The notes under the pieces: generated by a model
Database searches by the model: none
Seen by the model: only the letters and a program-made list of their open reading frames with translations
Told to the model about the DNA's origin: nothing
Source: Pseudobacteriovorax sp.
GTDB taxonomy: Bacteria > Bdellovibrionota_B > Oligoflexia > Oligoflexales > Oligoflexaceae
Assembly (NCBI GenBank): GCA_013215145.1
Contig: JABSRP010000011.1
Location: 232,738 to 296,737, forward strand
Length of the DNA stretch: 64,000 bases
Direction of reading: 5' to 3'
In this document: positions 35,871 through 45,960 of the stretch, piece after piece
Position numbering within the stretch: the stretch's first letter is position 1
Layout: each line of letters opens with the position of its first letter
Program-made: the position numbers and the translations under genes

Positions 35871-38372
35871 TTACGGCTCTAAATCCTCGGGTGGATTCGG
35901 GTCTTCAGATGGAGCCGGATCTTCTTCTGAGTCATCGGGCTCAGATTCCTGAAGTGAGCACCACTCTACCAACGGATTTGTATTTGCGAAACCTGCAGGT
36001 ATGGTCTGGCAAACAGAAGAGTTCATTTCGATGATCTCGCCTACATGCTCCAACTTGCTCACTGCCGAGATATCAGAAAGAGCCGGAGTTTCGATCAATG
36101 AAAATCGCCTCCCCACTATTGCAAGGTGATTTAGTCCCTCTAAACTTGTTAACTGGCCATGGCCATTTACTTCGAAGTGTCCGTTGACAGTTTTGAGGGA
36201 TTCAAGTCCAGAGAAAGACTTCAGCTGACTGTCCTCAGGAAAATCAAATATGGTAAAGTTACCGTCCACAGACTGAAGTGACTCTAGACCACGAAAGTCG
36301 GTTAGCTGTGTAGTGGAGCCGTTGAGGGCGATTCCTTCTGGCCCAACCTTTGTTACATTTTGCAGCCCTTCCACACTATTGAGAGATGTCAGAGATAATA
36401 AATCTAGTCCGACTGGTAATTCTGTCAGCTTATCTAACCCTTTCAAAGACGTTAGAGAAAAGAGTCCATTAATTGATAAGAATCCATCTAGTCTTTTAAG
36501 TGTGCTCAAACCCTCAAGTGAGGTGATTTGATCCATGTAAGCTAGAAAGAGTCCATCGGATCCCACATAGCTTAAGTTCTTAAGGTCATCAAGACTTTGC
36601 AAACCTAACCCCGATAATCGCAAGCCATTTAATCGTTTGAATTGTCTGAAGGCTTCAAGACTCGTAACCTTTGGAAGTTCATGTAGCTGTAAGATATTGA
36701 TTTGCTCTAGATTGGCAAAAATTTGATTGATCTCATCGTCAACAGGAAGATCCTGAAGCCAGAGATCGCCAGCCACAGCAGAGATGTTTTCTAAGCCTTT
36801 CAAACTAGTTAAGGCAGGCAGGCTTTGCAATCGGAGACGGTTCGTGATTTTTCGGATCGTCGATAGTTTGGAGATGTCTTCCAAACTTTCCACATTTGAT
36901 ATGTCGATCGTCGAAACGCTCTCCCCGAAGGAGCCTACCGGAAGCGCAGGCATAGAAACAAAACTCAGTGTGAGCCCAGACAGTCCTTCAATGCCTTTGA
37001 AAATATCAAAATTATCGACAAGCGGGAGATCCCATAAGGTGAGTTCGCCAACACTTTTAAGCGACTTAAGGCTTTCGACAGAGTCTAAAAGCCATAATTG
37101 ACTCATTTCTAATTTGCCTTGAACCGTCGTCAAAGCCTCCAGGCCTTTTAAGCTAGTTATCTCTAGAGTAGTGAGTTCTAAAGAACCTCCAACTTTTTTT
37201 AATTGGGATAATGCGGCGAGATTTTTAATGCTGATTCCTTTTAAAATCAGGTTACCTTGAATCTCATCGCGCCCTTTTAAGAAATCCAGATTTTTTAACC
37301 GAGACATGTTGCTCAGAGATAGACCGGAAAAGTTAGTCTCCTTAAGTCCCGACAGATCTTCCATATCACCATTATCAATTATCAAATCCCCGCTAATGCT
37401 ATACGTAGCCAAGGGATCGATTGAAATTCTTGAGGTATTAAAATTAAACTGAGCATTGCCTGACACTCGTAAATGATCCATGCCCCGTAAACTCGATTGC
37501 ACTGAGCTTATGGTGGCAAACATAGAGCCAACACGGCTCACATTAGGCATTCCTCGATAATCCTCAACGTGAAGATTGGTTAAACGTAACTCTCCTTCGA
37601 CTCTGCTCAATGATTCTAAGCCTTCGATGCGGTCTCCAGCGGACAGGTTTAGACCGCTCACTGAGGTGCAGCCATCTTCTTTGACTAAAGCTGATTGGTA
37701 GTAGACACTTAAACAGCGTTTTTCTACGGTAAATAGGAGCTCTGTCGGTACGCGATTTTCTCGCGTCTTATATTTAACGAGCCAAGATCCTTTATCGAGA
37801 ATGGGCGGAGCGTCAAGAAAGAAAGCTCGGTAGTCATCACAGGTTACCTTTCCTTCTGCAAGATCCCGAGGGTCTGCAGATGTGATGCAAAACTCGATTT
37901 CTAGGTCAACGAGATTTTCAATGGAGTAAAAATTCAATGCATAGCCGGGATCGACAAAGTAGTGCTCTTTGCCAAAGTAGGGGCGGCGATCCTCAAGAGG
38001 GCCCGCTGCCTTCAATTCGTCGGCCGGTAGTAAGGCAAGATACAAGCGCTTAACATCGTTAAGCTCGATGGATGTTCCTTGACCGCTGAGGCGTAGATCC
38101 GATGTCCAAACTCTCACGGTGCCAGTCTCCGGTATGGCAAAGCACCCCTTTTCGGTAAACTCAAGTTTTCCTTCGCTGCGATCCTGGTCAATAATCTGAC
38201 CACGGAGATTTGGTCCATCAATACGAGTGCCCTCATGGTCAAATGCAAGAGCATAAGTGCCCTGAGGCTGCATATCTGGCCCACAATCGACAATGCTCTG
38301 ATTAAACTGGTTCGAAGGCTTGTCACAGCTGAGTGATAGTAGTGATATCAGGATGATAAGAAAGATTTTCAA
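35871..38372 (-). CDS. Leucine-rich-repeat lipoprotein
   Basis: An 833-aa lipoprotein. It starts at TTG 38372, with a G-rich ribosome binding site (GGGGGG) upstream, and has signal KIFLIILISLLSLSC. A further upstream start at 38447 would bury the signal. Residues about 240-790 hold some 20 leucine-rich-type repeats of 21-25 aa of the form L-x-x-L-x-x-(V/I)-x-G-x-L-x-(I/L) (LKKVGGSLELTTLE, LTTVQGKLEMSQL, LESLQSVDGNFTIF), similar to receptor-L-domain or SLR-type proteins. The N-terminal 220 residues form a beta-rich domain with Cys pairs. The acidic Pro-rich tail starts near SEPDDSEEDPAPSEDP. It is likely a surface ligand-binding protein. Confidence 0.85.
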   Translation of the reverse strand: MKIFLIILISLLSLSCDKPSNQFNQSIVDCGPDMQPQGTYALAFDHEGTRIDGPNLRGQIIDQDRSEGKLEFTEKGCFAIPETGTVRVWTSDLRLSGQGTSIELNDVKRLYLALLPADELKAAGPLEDRRPYFGKEHYFVDPGYALNFYSIENLVDLEIEFCITSADPRDLAEGKVTCDDYRAFFLDAPPILDKGSWLVKYKTRENRVPTELLFTVEKRCLSVYYQSALVKEDGCTSVSGLNLSAGDRIEGLESLSRVEGELRLTNLHVEDYRGMPNVSRVGSMFATISSVQSSLRGMDHLRVSGNAQFNFNTSRISIDPLATYSISGDLIIDNGDMEDLSGLKETNFSGLSLSNMSRLKNLDFLKGRDEIQGNLILKGISIKNLAALSQLKKVGGSLELTTLEITSLKGLEALTTVQGKLEMSQLWLLDSVESLKSLKSVGELTLWDLPLVDNFDIFKGIEGLSGLTLSFVSMPALPVGSFGESVSTIDISNVESLEDISKLSTIRKITNRLRLQSLPALTSLKGLENISAVAGDLWLQDLPVDDEINQIFANLEQINILQLHELPKVTSLEAFRQFKRLNGLRLSGLGLQSLDDLKNLSYVGSDGLFLAYMDQITSLEGLSTLKRLDGFLSINGLFSLTSLKGLDKLTELPVGLDLLSLTSLNSVEGLQNVTKVGPEGIALNGSTTQLTDFRGLESLQSVDGNFTIFDFPEDSQLKSFSGLESLKTVNGHFEVNGHGQLTSLEGLNHLAIVGRRFSLIETPALSDISAVSKLEHVGEIIEMNSSVCQTIPAGFANTNPLVEWCSLQESEPDDSEEDPAPSEDPNPPEDLEP

Positions 38373-38723
38373 GACTGACCCCCCAATAAGCCAAAAAGGC
38401 GTACAGACTGTACCAAACAGTATTGCGGCATGGCAATAATAATCCATTAAAGCTAAGTATATTAGCTAGATATCTGCCTAGGTGCATGAATGGCAACGAC
38501 GGCTTTTACCCTAAAAACCGCTTTACGAAAGAAGGAGACTTTGGTGATGAAAGTATTGCGTCCTGTGGGCGGGAGATTGCTTAACTATCTACAATAATAA
38601 TAAAAATTTTTGTAATAGTCTGACAAATGCACTAGGTATTATGCGCCTTGATACAGCCTAAAGTAATGAATCAAAGAAGCTGATAACTCCATGAGATAAC
38701 ACCAACAAAAAGGTAGCCTAACT

Positions 38724-39707
38724 ATGAAATGGATCGTATCTTTATGTTTGTTGGGAGCTTTAGTTGGCTCTTGCGACCTAGAAGAAGAGGATGAAGAAAC
38801 CTCCGAGGAAACTGATGCCGTCAGCTACACTCCCGTTGAGCGTCTGCCCGTTGACGAGGAGCTCAACCTATTTGTTTTTGGGAATTCGCTCGTGGTTCAT
38901 GAGGTCACTCCAACCCCGACGGAGGAGAAAAAAGTTCCTCACTGGCTAGGTTTATTAGCTGCTGAAGGAAGCAAAGGCCTTACTGTAGATGGACGTTATG
39001 GATTCTTGCGGCAGTTTTCGGATTTTTCTGAGTTAACCCCTCAATGGGGGTTTCAGTCCGTGGAAAGCCTTTGGACTGATGAGACAGACTCATTTTCCTC
39101 TATTGCCTTTGATACCGCTATTCTAACGCCCACTAATTTTATTCAGTACCAAGCTCCCGATGTTGACTACTACGATGAGGCTGGAGTCACCCCGTTATCG
39201 ACATCACTTAGCACTTTAGATCAAACCGTGTCCGCCATTAGTGGGATCGGCATCTATATTTATGAAGGCTGGCCTGATATGAATGGTTTCGGGGACTTTC
39301 CATCGGGAGTCGACCTTGATGCCTACTATGCTTATGCAGCGGGTGATTATCATAACTGGTTTATCACCTATCACGATACGATTCTGGAGCAACGCCCCGG
39401 GCTAAATATTCGGATGATACCAGTCAATCACATTATGACGATACTTCTGACAGAGACAGTCCTTAGTGGAATGACGATCACGGATCTTTACGAAGATGAT
39501 GCCCCCCATGGTCAACCGACCTATTATTTTTTAGCCTCCTTGATTGTTTATATGTCTTTGTATGAGGAAAAGGTCCCTCTAACGTTTTCGATCCCCACCA
39601 CGGTTCACGAACTAGTGCGAAACAACTACGAAGATACTGTGGATCGCATTTGGGACGAGCTCCAGGATTTTAACTTTGCCGATGGGGCCAGTCGTGTCTT
39701 TTTTTAA
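38724..39707 (+). CDS. SGNH-hydrolase-like lipoprotein
   Basis: A 327-aa lipoprotein with lipobox LGALVGSC and an acidic linker (LEEEDEETSEETDA). The first SGNH block is LFVFGNSLVVHE (nucleophile Ser near residue 54; GNSL in place of the usual GDSL). The last block is LYEDDAPHGQPTYYFLASLI near residue 255, with the Asp and His of the usual DxxH pair. Members of this wider group hydrolyse esters or deacetylate carbohydrates. The middle blocks (IYEGWPDMNG) are divergent, so catalysis is an inference. It is 39 bases upstream of the phosphatase gene and could be cotranscribed. Confidence 0.68.
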   Translation: MKWIVSLCLLGALVGSCDLEEEDEETSEETDAVSYTPVERLPVDEELNLFVFGNSLVVHEVTPTPTEEKKVPHWLGLLAAEGSKGLTVDGRYGFLRQFSDFSELTPQWGFQSVESLWTDETDSFSSIAFDTAILTPTNFIQYQAPDVDYYDEAGVTPLSTSLSTLDQTVSAISGIGIYIYEGWPDMNGFGDFPSGVDLDAYYAYAAGDYHNWFITYHDTILEQRPGLNIRMIPVNHIMTILLTETVLSGMTITDLYEDDAPHGQPTYYFLASLIVYMSLYEEKVPLTFSIPTTVHELVRNNYEDTVDRIWDELQDFNFADGASRVFF

Positions 39708-39746
39708 GGCGGGGAATATTATCATTTCAGTCGCTACTGGAGTTTT

Positions 39747-42101
39747 ATGAAGGCTGTGATGGGACATATTCAGAGACTTCTGATGACTTGTTTGATCGTC
39801 TTGTCAAGCTCTGCTAGCGGATTAACGATAATCTCAAGCGAGTCCTTTCGTGAACAAGCTAATTCCTTTTTGATCCCTCTATCCGAGGAGCAGAAGACCC
39901 AATTAATAGAGCAGGGCCCACATACCCTGGATTTTGATCATTTGTCTCAAGTGCCTGATTCTCAGTCACCTCCTCGTAAAAACCTGCGCATGAAAAAAGA
40001 ACCGAGCTCTATGTTTCTTCACGTCAAGAATCCCAAGCAGCAGAGTCTTTTTCTTGAGATGACAAATGGCATTTTACTAAATATGATCGTCTATCAGTGG
40101 GATGGAAACAGCTGGCTTAGTTCCGCGATTAAGCATGAAAAAAACTTTGGCTTATATTCCACTATAAGTCCCATTCCTCATATTGAATTAGGGCAGCGAG
40201 ACGATGCTTATATTCTGATTACGACGAACTCAATGATAGCCCTCGCTTCGGATGTCATTATTTCTAATCAACGAGGCTTTAATCAACGCAACTCTTATCT
40301 CCTTGTTATTGGTATGTTGTATTTTGGGGTTGTATTTGGACTGGCGTTTTATAATCTGTTTCTATTTATCATGACTAGGGAAAGAACCTATCTCTTTTAC
40401 TCCACCTATGTCTTAGCGCATAGCGTTTATATGGCCACGGAATGGGGGTATATTTATCTTTTCTTGGACACTCCCATCATGCCGACTCGATGGGCGAGTT
40501 TGGCGGTTAGCTTCGTGGCAACGCTATTTTTTCTAAACGAAATCATTGGGCTGAAAGCTTATCCACGAGCCCTTAAATGGCTTATTGCGAGCCTAGGTCT
40601 TCATATCTCGGTTAGCTTTGCCATGCATTTCGCTCCTTATATGACTCCTGATTGGATTCAACTGGTTTATTCCTTGACCTTACTGACGGCGATTTCCTGT
40701 ATGTTCTACATCATGATCTCGGCTAGACTTAAAGGAAATTATGCGGCTCAATATCTATTAATAAGTCATACCCTTTTGGTTCTGACTATTGTTTATGCCT
40801 CTTCAAATCTAAATAGAGGGGACCTGCCCTTTGTTCAGGAAGGATTGATGTTGGGATTCGCATCGGAAGCGATTCTCATGGCATTTGCCCTAGCATATAA
40901 GCTCAAAGTCTATCAGAAGGAAAAGCATGAAGCACAAAAAATTTCCAATCAAAGGTTGCAGAAAAATCATCAACTCAATTTAGATCTTGTATTACAAGAA
41001 ACTGATGCGGACAAAATTATATCTGCTATGGCTGCCATCGAAGGAGAGCTTGCAAACTTATCTCCAAACTATTACATGGCCTATAAGGCTAGCCCCTCTA
41101 GCGATATACTTCATGAAAGGGGAAAACAAAAAGACTTTCTTACTACGGAGGCCATTGTTGTTGGGTTTGAAAGCCAGATCTTTGGTTGTTTAATCATTGG
41201 ACATCAAATCACTGATTGGTCCTATGTCCTACCTTTTGTCAAAAATGTTGCTAGCTCCTTAGGAACCCATCTGAATCATGGTATAACGCGCGAGGCTCTT
41301 CGCAAAAAGGAAACTCAAGACCGTGCTTTGCAGGCCTCTCAAATCATTCAAGAGAGCTTTTTGCCGGCTAAAGCAGAGATACCCTCATGCATTCGTTTAG
41401 ATAGCATTTACCAGGCAGCGGATGAAACTGGTGGCGATTGGTTCTACGTTTTTTCTCTGAATGAAGATCGTTACGTTTTATGTCTTGTCGCAGATGTCGT
41501 CGGACATGGGGTCTCCTCCGCATTGGTTACAGGTGTGATATATGGAGTGATCGAAAGTTATCTTAAGCCCTATATGACTCATGCCAAGTCTGTCGACTCA
41601 CAAGTGATACTGGATCAATTGTTTATGAGTCTCAACCGCATTATCCATCAGTTGTCGGCTAAGTCAGGTCTTAAAGTGGCTATGCTTGGACTACTGCTTG
41701 ATGCCAAAACAGGAGCTGTAGAATACCGCAATGCTGCTCATCGCGGCTTTTACTACAGCCAAGGCGATCAGGTGAAGGGATTATTAGTCCCCGGCAGCTG
41801 GATGGGAAGCTCCGAGGATTCCTTTGCTTTAGGCCGTGAAAGCTTTCGACTTAGTAAGGGTGATCGAGTCTTTTTGTTTACCGATGGTCTAACAGAAAAT
41901 ACAAACTCAGAGGGCAAGACACTCCGAGAGGCAAGTCTTGTCAAAAAGTTTAGCCAAATGACTAGGCTAAGCGAATTTTTCCAATATTTGCATACGACGA
42001 TATCTGAGCACTGGGATGATCAACCCGAGGACGATACGACTGTTGTCGTCTTTGAGTACTGCTGTGACCCCGAACAGCAGGCCTCTGACAAGGTCAGTTA
42101 A
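39747..42101 (+). CDS. 7TMR-DISM sensor with SpoIIE-type phosphatase domain
   Basis: A 784-aa membrane signalling protein. It has a signal peptide, then a periplasmic sensory domain to about residue 180 (SMFLHVKNPKQQSLFLEMTN), and seven hydrophobic helices at about 185-385 (YLLVIGMLYFGVVFGLAFYN). A GAF-like/coiled-coil linker precedes the PP2C-type SpoIIE domain at about 545-775. Metal-binding residues are in ETGGDWFYV, LVADVVGHGVSSALVTGV, FTDGLTEN and EDDTTVVVFEY, all present. It should dephosphorylate a Ser/Thr-phosphoprotein, such as an anti-sigma antagonist; no partner is nearby. Confidence 0.9.
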   Translation: MKAVMGHIQRLLMTCLIVLSSSASGLTIISSESFREQANSFLIPLSEEQKTQLIEQGPHTLDFDHLSQVPDSQSPPRKNLRMKKEPSSMFLHVKNPKQQSLFLEMTNGILLNMIVYQWDGNSWLSSAIKHEKNFGLYSTISPIPHIELGQRDDAYILITTNSMIALASDVIISNQRGFNQRNSYLLVIGMLYFGVVFGLAFYNLFLFIMTRERTYLFYSTYVLAHSVYMATEWGYIYLFLDTPIMPTRWASLAVSFVATLFFLNEIIGLKAYPRALKWLIASLGLHISVSFAMHFAPYMTPDWIQLVYSLTLLTAISCMFYIMISARLKGNYAAQYLLISHTLLVLTIVYASSNLNRGDLPFVQEGLMLGFASEAILMAFALAYKLKVYQKEKHEAQKISNQRLQKNHQLNLDLVLQETDADKIISAMAAIEGELANLSPNYYMAYKASPSSDILHERGKQKDFLTTEAIVVGFESQIFGCLIIGHQITDWSYVLPFVKNVASSLGTHLNHGITREALRKKETQDRALQASQIIQESFLPAKAEIPSCIRLDSIYQAADETGGDWFYVFSLNEDRYVLCLVADVVGHGVSSALVTGVIYGVIESYLKPYMTHAKSVDSQVILDQLFMSLNRIIHQLSAKSGLKVAMLGLLLDAKTGAVEYRNAAHRGFYYSQGDQVKGLLVPGSWMGSSEDSFALGRESFRLSKGDRVFLFTDGLTENTNSEGKTLREASLVKKFSQMTRLSEFFQYLHTTISEHWDDQPEDDTTVVVFEYCCDPEQQASDKVS

Positions 42102-42143
42102 TCAGGTTCTTATCTCTTGCAGAGTCCTGCAACAGGTGGCTAT

Positions 42144-42182
42144 CCCTACCGAGTACAGTTTGGTGCGATGGACTCGGTAGGG
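42144..42182. terminator. Hairpin between convergent genes
   Basis: CCCTACCGAGT (42144-42154) pairs perfectly with ACTCGGTAGGG (42172-42182) around a 17-base loop. There is no T-tract on either side, so termination is likely but not certain. Confidence 0.5.
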
Positions 42183-42189
42183 TTGGGAG

Positions 42190-43689
42190 TTATAGCTGCC
42201 AATTAATGGCTGTGGTAACGGCTTCGAAACTTTCGATTTTGCCATAACCCCAGGTGTTATTGGGGATAGCTGTACCGGGCGTTCCACCGCAAGTTTGGTT
42301 TGCTGTTGTGGGTCTTGCGGTTTGCTCGATAATTTGAGTCACCGCGTCGACGTTACCTTTAAGTTCTGGCCTTGCGCTTAGGATCAATGCCACGTGGCCC
42401 ACGACGTGAGGTCCTGCCATGGAAGTCCCGCTAAAGCTGCGATAGCGACCATTGGTGACCGCCGAACGGATGCTAACGCCTGGTGCCGCAACATTAGGTC
42501 CAACGGCATCGTCGTAAGGGGAGGGCCCCCGGGATGAAAACCGCGCGATGGTCCCGCCGCGCACACTATAAGCACCGACAGTTAGTGAGTAATCTGAGAT
42601 ACTCGCAGGCTGGTCGGTAATTGTCCCACACCTTGGTCCAGCGTTGCCTGCTGATACAACATTAATAATGCCAGCCTCATAAATAGCTTGTAAGACATCT
42701 ACCATCTCCTCACCGCGGCAGCCCTCAGACCGCGGGCAGCCCCAAGAATTGTTGATCACATCAGGAGCTAGATCAGGCCGGCCATCGACAAATGAGTCTC
42801 CTGAGACGGGGTAAGGTGCTAAGAAAAACTCATAGCAACGAATATAGGTGGAGGGCCGACCATTGCCCGCATCCATATTACGACAGCCGATCCACTCCGC
42901 CTCTGGTGCCATTCCTATCTGATTCGACCCACCATCATCACCGACTATGGTGCCAATCGTGTGAGTACCATGATTATTGTCATCACAGGGGGTATCAAGG
43001 GCGAAGCCGCAGCGATTGCGGCCCGATCCACTGCGGATCGCATCGAACCAGTTATAGTTATGTTCAGCGATCGCTTCACCGCGAAACCCTCGGTATTGAC
43101 GAATGATAGCAGGGTGATCCCACTGGATTCCCGTGTCTTGACCAGCAATCACCACGCCTTCACCCTTGACGCCGAGTTCGTTCCAAACTCTTACGGCGCC
43201 GACTTCAGTCAAGGAACTTTCCACAGCGGCGATGGAAGACTCTGCAACCTCGATCTCAGGAAAACTGATCTCAAAGGACTCGTCAGCTACCAGGGCTTTG
43301 ACATCCGAACGTTCTGCGAGTCGTAATATAAAGTCTGAGCTAGCATTATCGAAAGCGATCATATTATTGATATAAAAGCGCTCATAGTTTTTACCTTGAA
43401 GATCAAGCCATTGAACGATGGGTAGCTGGGCCGCTTGGGCCACGTCTCGTAAGCGCTTGTACACCATAGCGCCTTTTTCTTGCTTGCTCATGGTTTGCGC
43501 GATGCCGGTGAGATCGGCTTTGCCATTCATATAAACCAAAACAGGCAATCCATCGGTACTTTCCTGAGTGAGCGTCTTCTGAATAACAGGACTGAGCTTG
43601 TTCCAGGTGTCAGAGTCGTAACCACCGCTAGCCAAACCAAAGCTAGTCGGTACCAGTACAGCCGCAGCCGACCATAGTAACTTAATCAT
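42190..43689 (-). CDS. Subtilisin-like (S8) serine protease
   Basis: A 499-aa exported protease. Signal peptide MIKLLWSAAAVLVPTSFGLA is followed by a pro-region and a catalytic domain from about residue 150. The catalytic triad is Asp in VIAGQDTGIQWDHP, His in NNHGTHTIGTIVGD and Ser in SFSGTSMAGPHVVGH. The oxyanion Asn is in VINNSWGCPRSEG. It resembles the bacillopeptidase F-type S8 group. Start ATG 43689 has GGGAG upstream. It should digest extracellular protein, consistent with a predatory or scavenging lifestyle, though that is inference. Confidence 0.92.
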   Translation of the reverse strand: MIKLLWSAAAVLVPTSFGLASGGYDSDTWNKLSPVIQKTLTQESTDGLPVLVYMNGKADLTGIAQTMSKQEKGAMVYKRLRDVAQAAQLPIVQWLDLQGKNYERFYINNMIAFDNASSDFILRLAERSDVKALVADESFEISFPEIEVAESSIAAVESSLTEVGAVRVWNELGVKGEGVVIAGQDTGIQWDHPAIIRQYRGFRGEAIAEHNYNWFDAIRSGSGRNRCGFALDTPCDDNNHGTHTIGTIVGDDGGSNQIGMAPEAEWIGCRNMDAGNGRPSTYIRCYEFFLAPYPVSGDSFVDGRPDLAPDVINNSWGCPRSEGCRGEEMVDVLQAIYEAGIINVVSAGNAGPRCGTITDQPASISDYSLTVGAYSVRGGTIARFSSRGPSPYDDAVGPNVAAPGVSIRSAVTNGRYRSFSGTSMAGPHVVGHVALILSARPELKGNVDAVTQIIEQTARPTTANQTCGGTPGTAIPNNTWGYGKIESFEAVTTAINWQL

Positions 43690-44009
43690 GAGTCTCTCCC
43701 ATATGAAATAATTGGCTTTAAGATAGCGAATATTGGACTACTGGCGAATTAACAAATCTTGAATCACCATTTGGTAGATTCGCAGGTTGATAGCTTTTTT
43801 GATCAGTGTGATGGGTTTAGAGTTAGGCCTTATAGAAACACAATGAAGGGACTTAACTCCCGTGGAAAGCCTGATTGAGTTTCTCAAGTGAATTAAATTC
43901 AGTTCCGTGAGATCTGAACATGATTCATGGCCGCTGCTTACGGCCCTGCTGCAAAACTATATTTAGAATTAGCCAAAACCTTGGAGGAAACATCTTACCT
44001 GGGTCGTTC
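43690..44009. other. Intergenic region with coding-like remnant
   Basis: A 320-base gap. A plus-strand stretch from ATG 43927 to TAA 44016 reads MAAAYGPAAKLYLELAK then a Glu-rich end, 29 codons. This looks protein-like but has two in-frame stops just upstream and no ribosome binding site, and it runs into the end of the next minus-strand gene. It may be the tail of a deleted gene. Nothing else is seen. Confidence 0.3.
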
Positions 44010-44423
44010 TCAATAAATACATGATGTCACAATTTCCCGGTTGAAGTAGGGGTTGTCGGGGTCGCATCCATTGCGGTCCGAGAAGTATTTCACAACATCA
44101 ACGGGACGTCCTTGAAGATCTAGACGGATGGTAAAGCCGAACCCCGTCTCGCGGCAGTCGAGCTGCGGGTACTGATCGACGATATAGTCGTAACTATCGG
44201 ACCCCTCACTTTTGCTTGTAAGTCGCAGGCTCGGAGGAAAATACCATTCGTGATTATTGTTTTTTCGAAACTCTCCATAGCCATCTAGGAATACCAGAAC
44301 GCGGCATCCGTTGGCTAATTCATAATTACCGGGAGTGATGGCCTCGCCAATGGTCATAGATAGCAGCTGAGTTGTTAGTAAGCTCGTCCCCAACAGGTAG
44401 CTACCTAATCGAAAAAGTGACAT
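44010..44423 (-). CDS. Small exported protein of unknown function
   Basis: A 137-aa protein. ATG at 44423 is preferred to 44429 because AAAGGA then lies six bases away. The signal peptide is roughly MSLFRLGSYLLGTSLLTTQL. The mature part has four Cys (NGCRVLVF, LDCRETG, NGCDPDN, TSCIY), suggesting two disulphides, and a beta-rich core (YGEFRKNNNHEWYFPPSLRL). I see no known family. Confidence 0.7.
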   Translation of the reverse strand: MSLFRLGSYLLGTSLLTTQLLSMTIGEAITPGNYELANGCRVLVFLDGYGEFRKNNNHEWYFPPSLRLTSKSEGSDSYDYIVDQYPQLDCRETGFGFTIRLDLQGRPVDVVKYFSDRNGCDPDNPYFNREIVTSCIY

Positions 44424-44758
44424 AGACATTCCTTTCGAAAGCGTATAACGGATTTTTTGCTGACTGACTTTTAGAGTTGCTTATCATAGCTACGCACTGG
44501 GGGCTATTGATTATGTCTTTACACCGACCTGTTGGGAGCATCTGTGTCTTATGAGTCTCAGTATGGTCTGTGTCCTAAGGGACTCAAGGTCTATAAAGAG
44601 ACAGTTTTTACTTACAGGCAAGTCAATAAAAAACAATGATATCGAATAGTTAATTAGTTTTTTGGTTTTGTTTGTTTCTGGCAAAGCAGTTGCAATCCTT
44701 GAGCCATGCACTTGATTGCGTAACGAAATGAATTCACTATGACAAAGGATAGTAGAGT
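44424..44758. other. Divergent intergenic region
   Basis: A 335-base gap between genes on opposite strands. A possible promoter for the plus-strand lipoprotein is TTGATT (44713-44718), a 17-base spacer and CACTAT; the -10 is poor. No RNA gene or repeat was seen. Confidence 0.4.
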
Positions 44759-45631
44759 ATGTTTAGCAACAACCAAAGACTCAAACAATCGACCAAATTT
44801 GCTGCTGTAGCCCTTTCCCTATGTTTGCTAGGAACAGCCTGCGACGACGATGATAAGAAAAGTGATGAGCCGGCTCCTGCTAAGACTTATTTTGATTTGG
44901 GTGAGCTCGTTTGCGTTCAATTGACCGAAACAGCCTTTAAGTTGATGCCAGCAGATCAGCAGCAGCAACTCGAAGAAGGAACTTGCCCAGATACCAATGA
45001 AGCCGAAGAACCAAAATTAGCAGCCTGTAACGCCGAATTTCAAACTTGGGTCTACTACGCACTTCCAGGTGCTGAGCAGCTTGAGCAAGCCTGTAAGGAA
45101 GATCTTGAGGGGACTTGGGAGCTTTTTGAGCAGCCTGACCCTGCAGATGACATCGATCCGACGGCAGACCCAGCTGATGATGACCAAGATTTAGGCTTTA
45201 CTGGAGATCTAACGGAAAGCTTTTGCTACGTGACCTTTGCCGAGGACCGCGAAGAGATCGGAGCAACCTTTGTTACTGGTGAAAAGTATCTTTATGAGCC
45301 GTCGCTATTATCTGGTGCTTATGTGATTTATCAAGACGATGAAGGCTATGATTCGTTTCGTATTGGTCGCGATGAGGCTGGTGCAGAGTTTTCTTGTGAC
45401 GAATCCGAAGACGCTGCCATTGAGCTAGCCATCGCCGACTTTACTGGCTTTGACTCTGTTGGTAACGAAATTTGTCAGATCAAAAAAGGAACATTAATTG
45501 ATACCACAGAACTGTCTTGTATTGGCAATTCTTGTAACTATACCAGTGAAGGTTTGACGGAACTTTGCGGTCAAAATACGGTTTATACTCAAGGCGAATA
45601 TATCTTCAAACTTCAAAAAGCTGCTGAATAG
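44759..45631 (+). CDS. Lipoprotein of unknown function with acidic linker
   Basis: A 290-aa lipoprotein with lipobox LCLLGTAC followed at once by DDDDKK. Asp at position +2 after the Cys would be an inner-membrane retention signal in E. coli, but the rule may not hold here. The mature part is acidic with Cys pairs (ELVCVQL/EGTCPD, AACNAEF/QACKED, ELSCIGNSCNY and LCGQN). A central Pro/Asp/Ala-rich stretch (PDPADDIDPTADPADDD) splits it in two. The first half has an LGELVCVQLTE pattern. I recognise no family. A strong terminator follows. Confidence 0.78.
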   Translation: MFSNNQRLKQSTKFAAVALSLCLLGTACDDDDKKSDEPAPAKTYFDLGELVCVQLTETAFKLMPADQQQQLEEGTCPDTNEAEEPKLAACNAEFQTWVYYALPGAEQLEQACKEDLEGTWELFEQPDPADDIDPTADPADDDQDLGFTGDLTESFCYVTFAEDREEIGATFVTGEKYLYEPSLLSGAYVIYQDDEGYDSFRIGRDEAGAEFSCDESEDAAIELAIADFTGFDSVGNEICQIKKGTLIDTTELSCIGNSCNYTSEGLTELCGQNTVYTQGEYIFKLQKAAE

Positions 45632-45702
45632 TCTTCCCTAAGTCTTCAGCTCAATTGTCACAAGACCTTTCGTGACCCCTGAAAGGTTTCCTAATTTCCA
45701 CT

Positions 45703-45730
45703 GGGGCGTGCTGCGGCGCGCCCCTTTTTT
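45703..45730 (+). terminator. Rho-independent terminator
   Basis: A G+C-rich stem GGGGCGTGC with GCGCGCCCC, loop TGC, is followed by TTTTTT. It lies in the 329-base gap after the lipoprotein; the rest of that gap shows no gene. Confidence 0.88.
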
Positions 45731-45960
45731 GTTTCTTTGTCCAAGAAAAAGCGGATCACCTTTCCAAGTCTAGCAGCTTAGTTTGAAGCTGTGACCTTGT
45801 GTGTTTCAATTGTGGTCTATTGTCCCCACTGTGGTCTATAGGTTACCTAGTGATCCTAATAAAATTAGAGTGTTACATTTGGCATTGATGCTGCTTAAGG
45901 ATAACTGAATGCTGTGGTAGATGGCGCTCAAATCAATTTATGAAAACTAGGATGTTAAAA

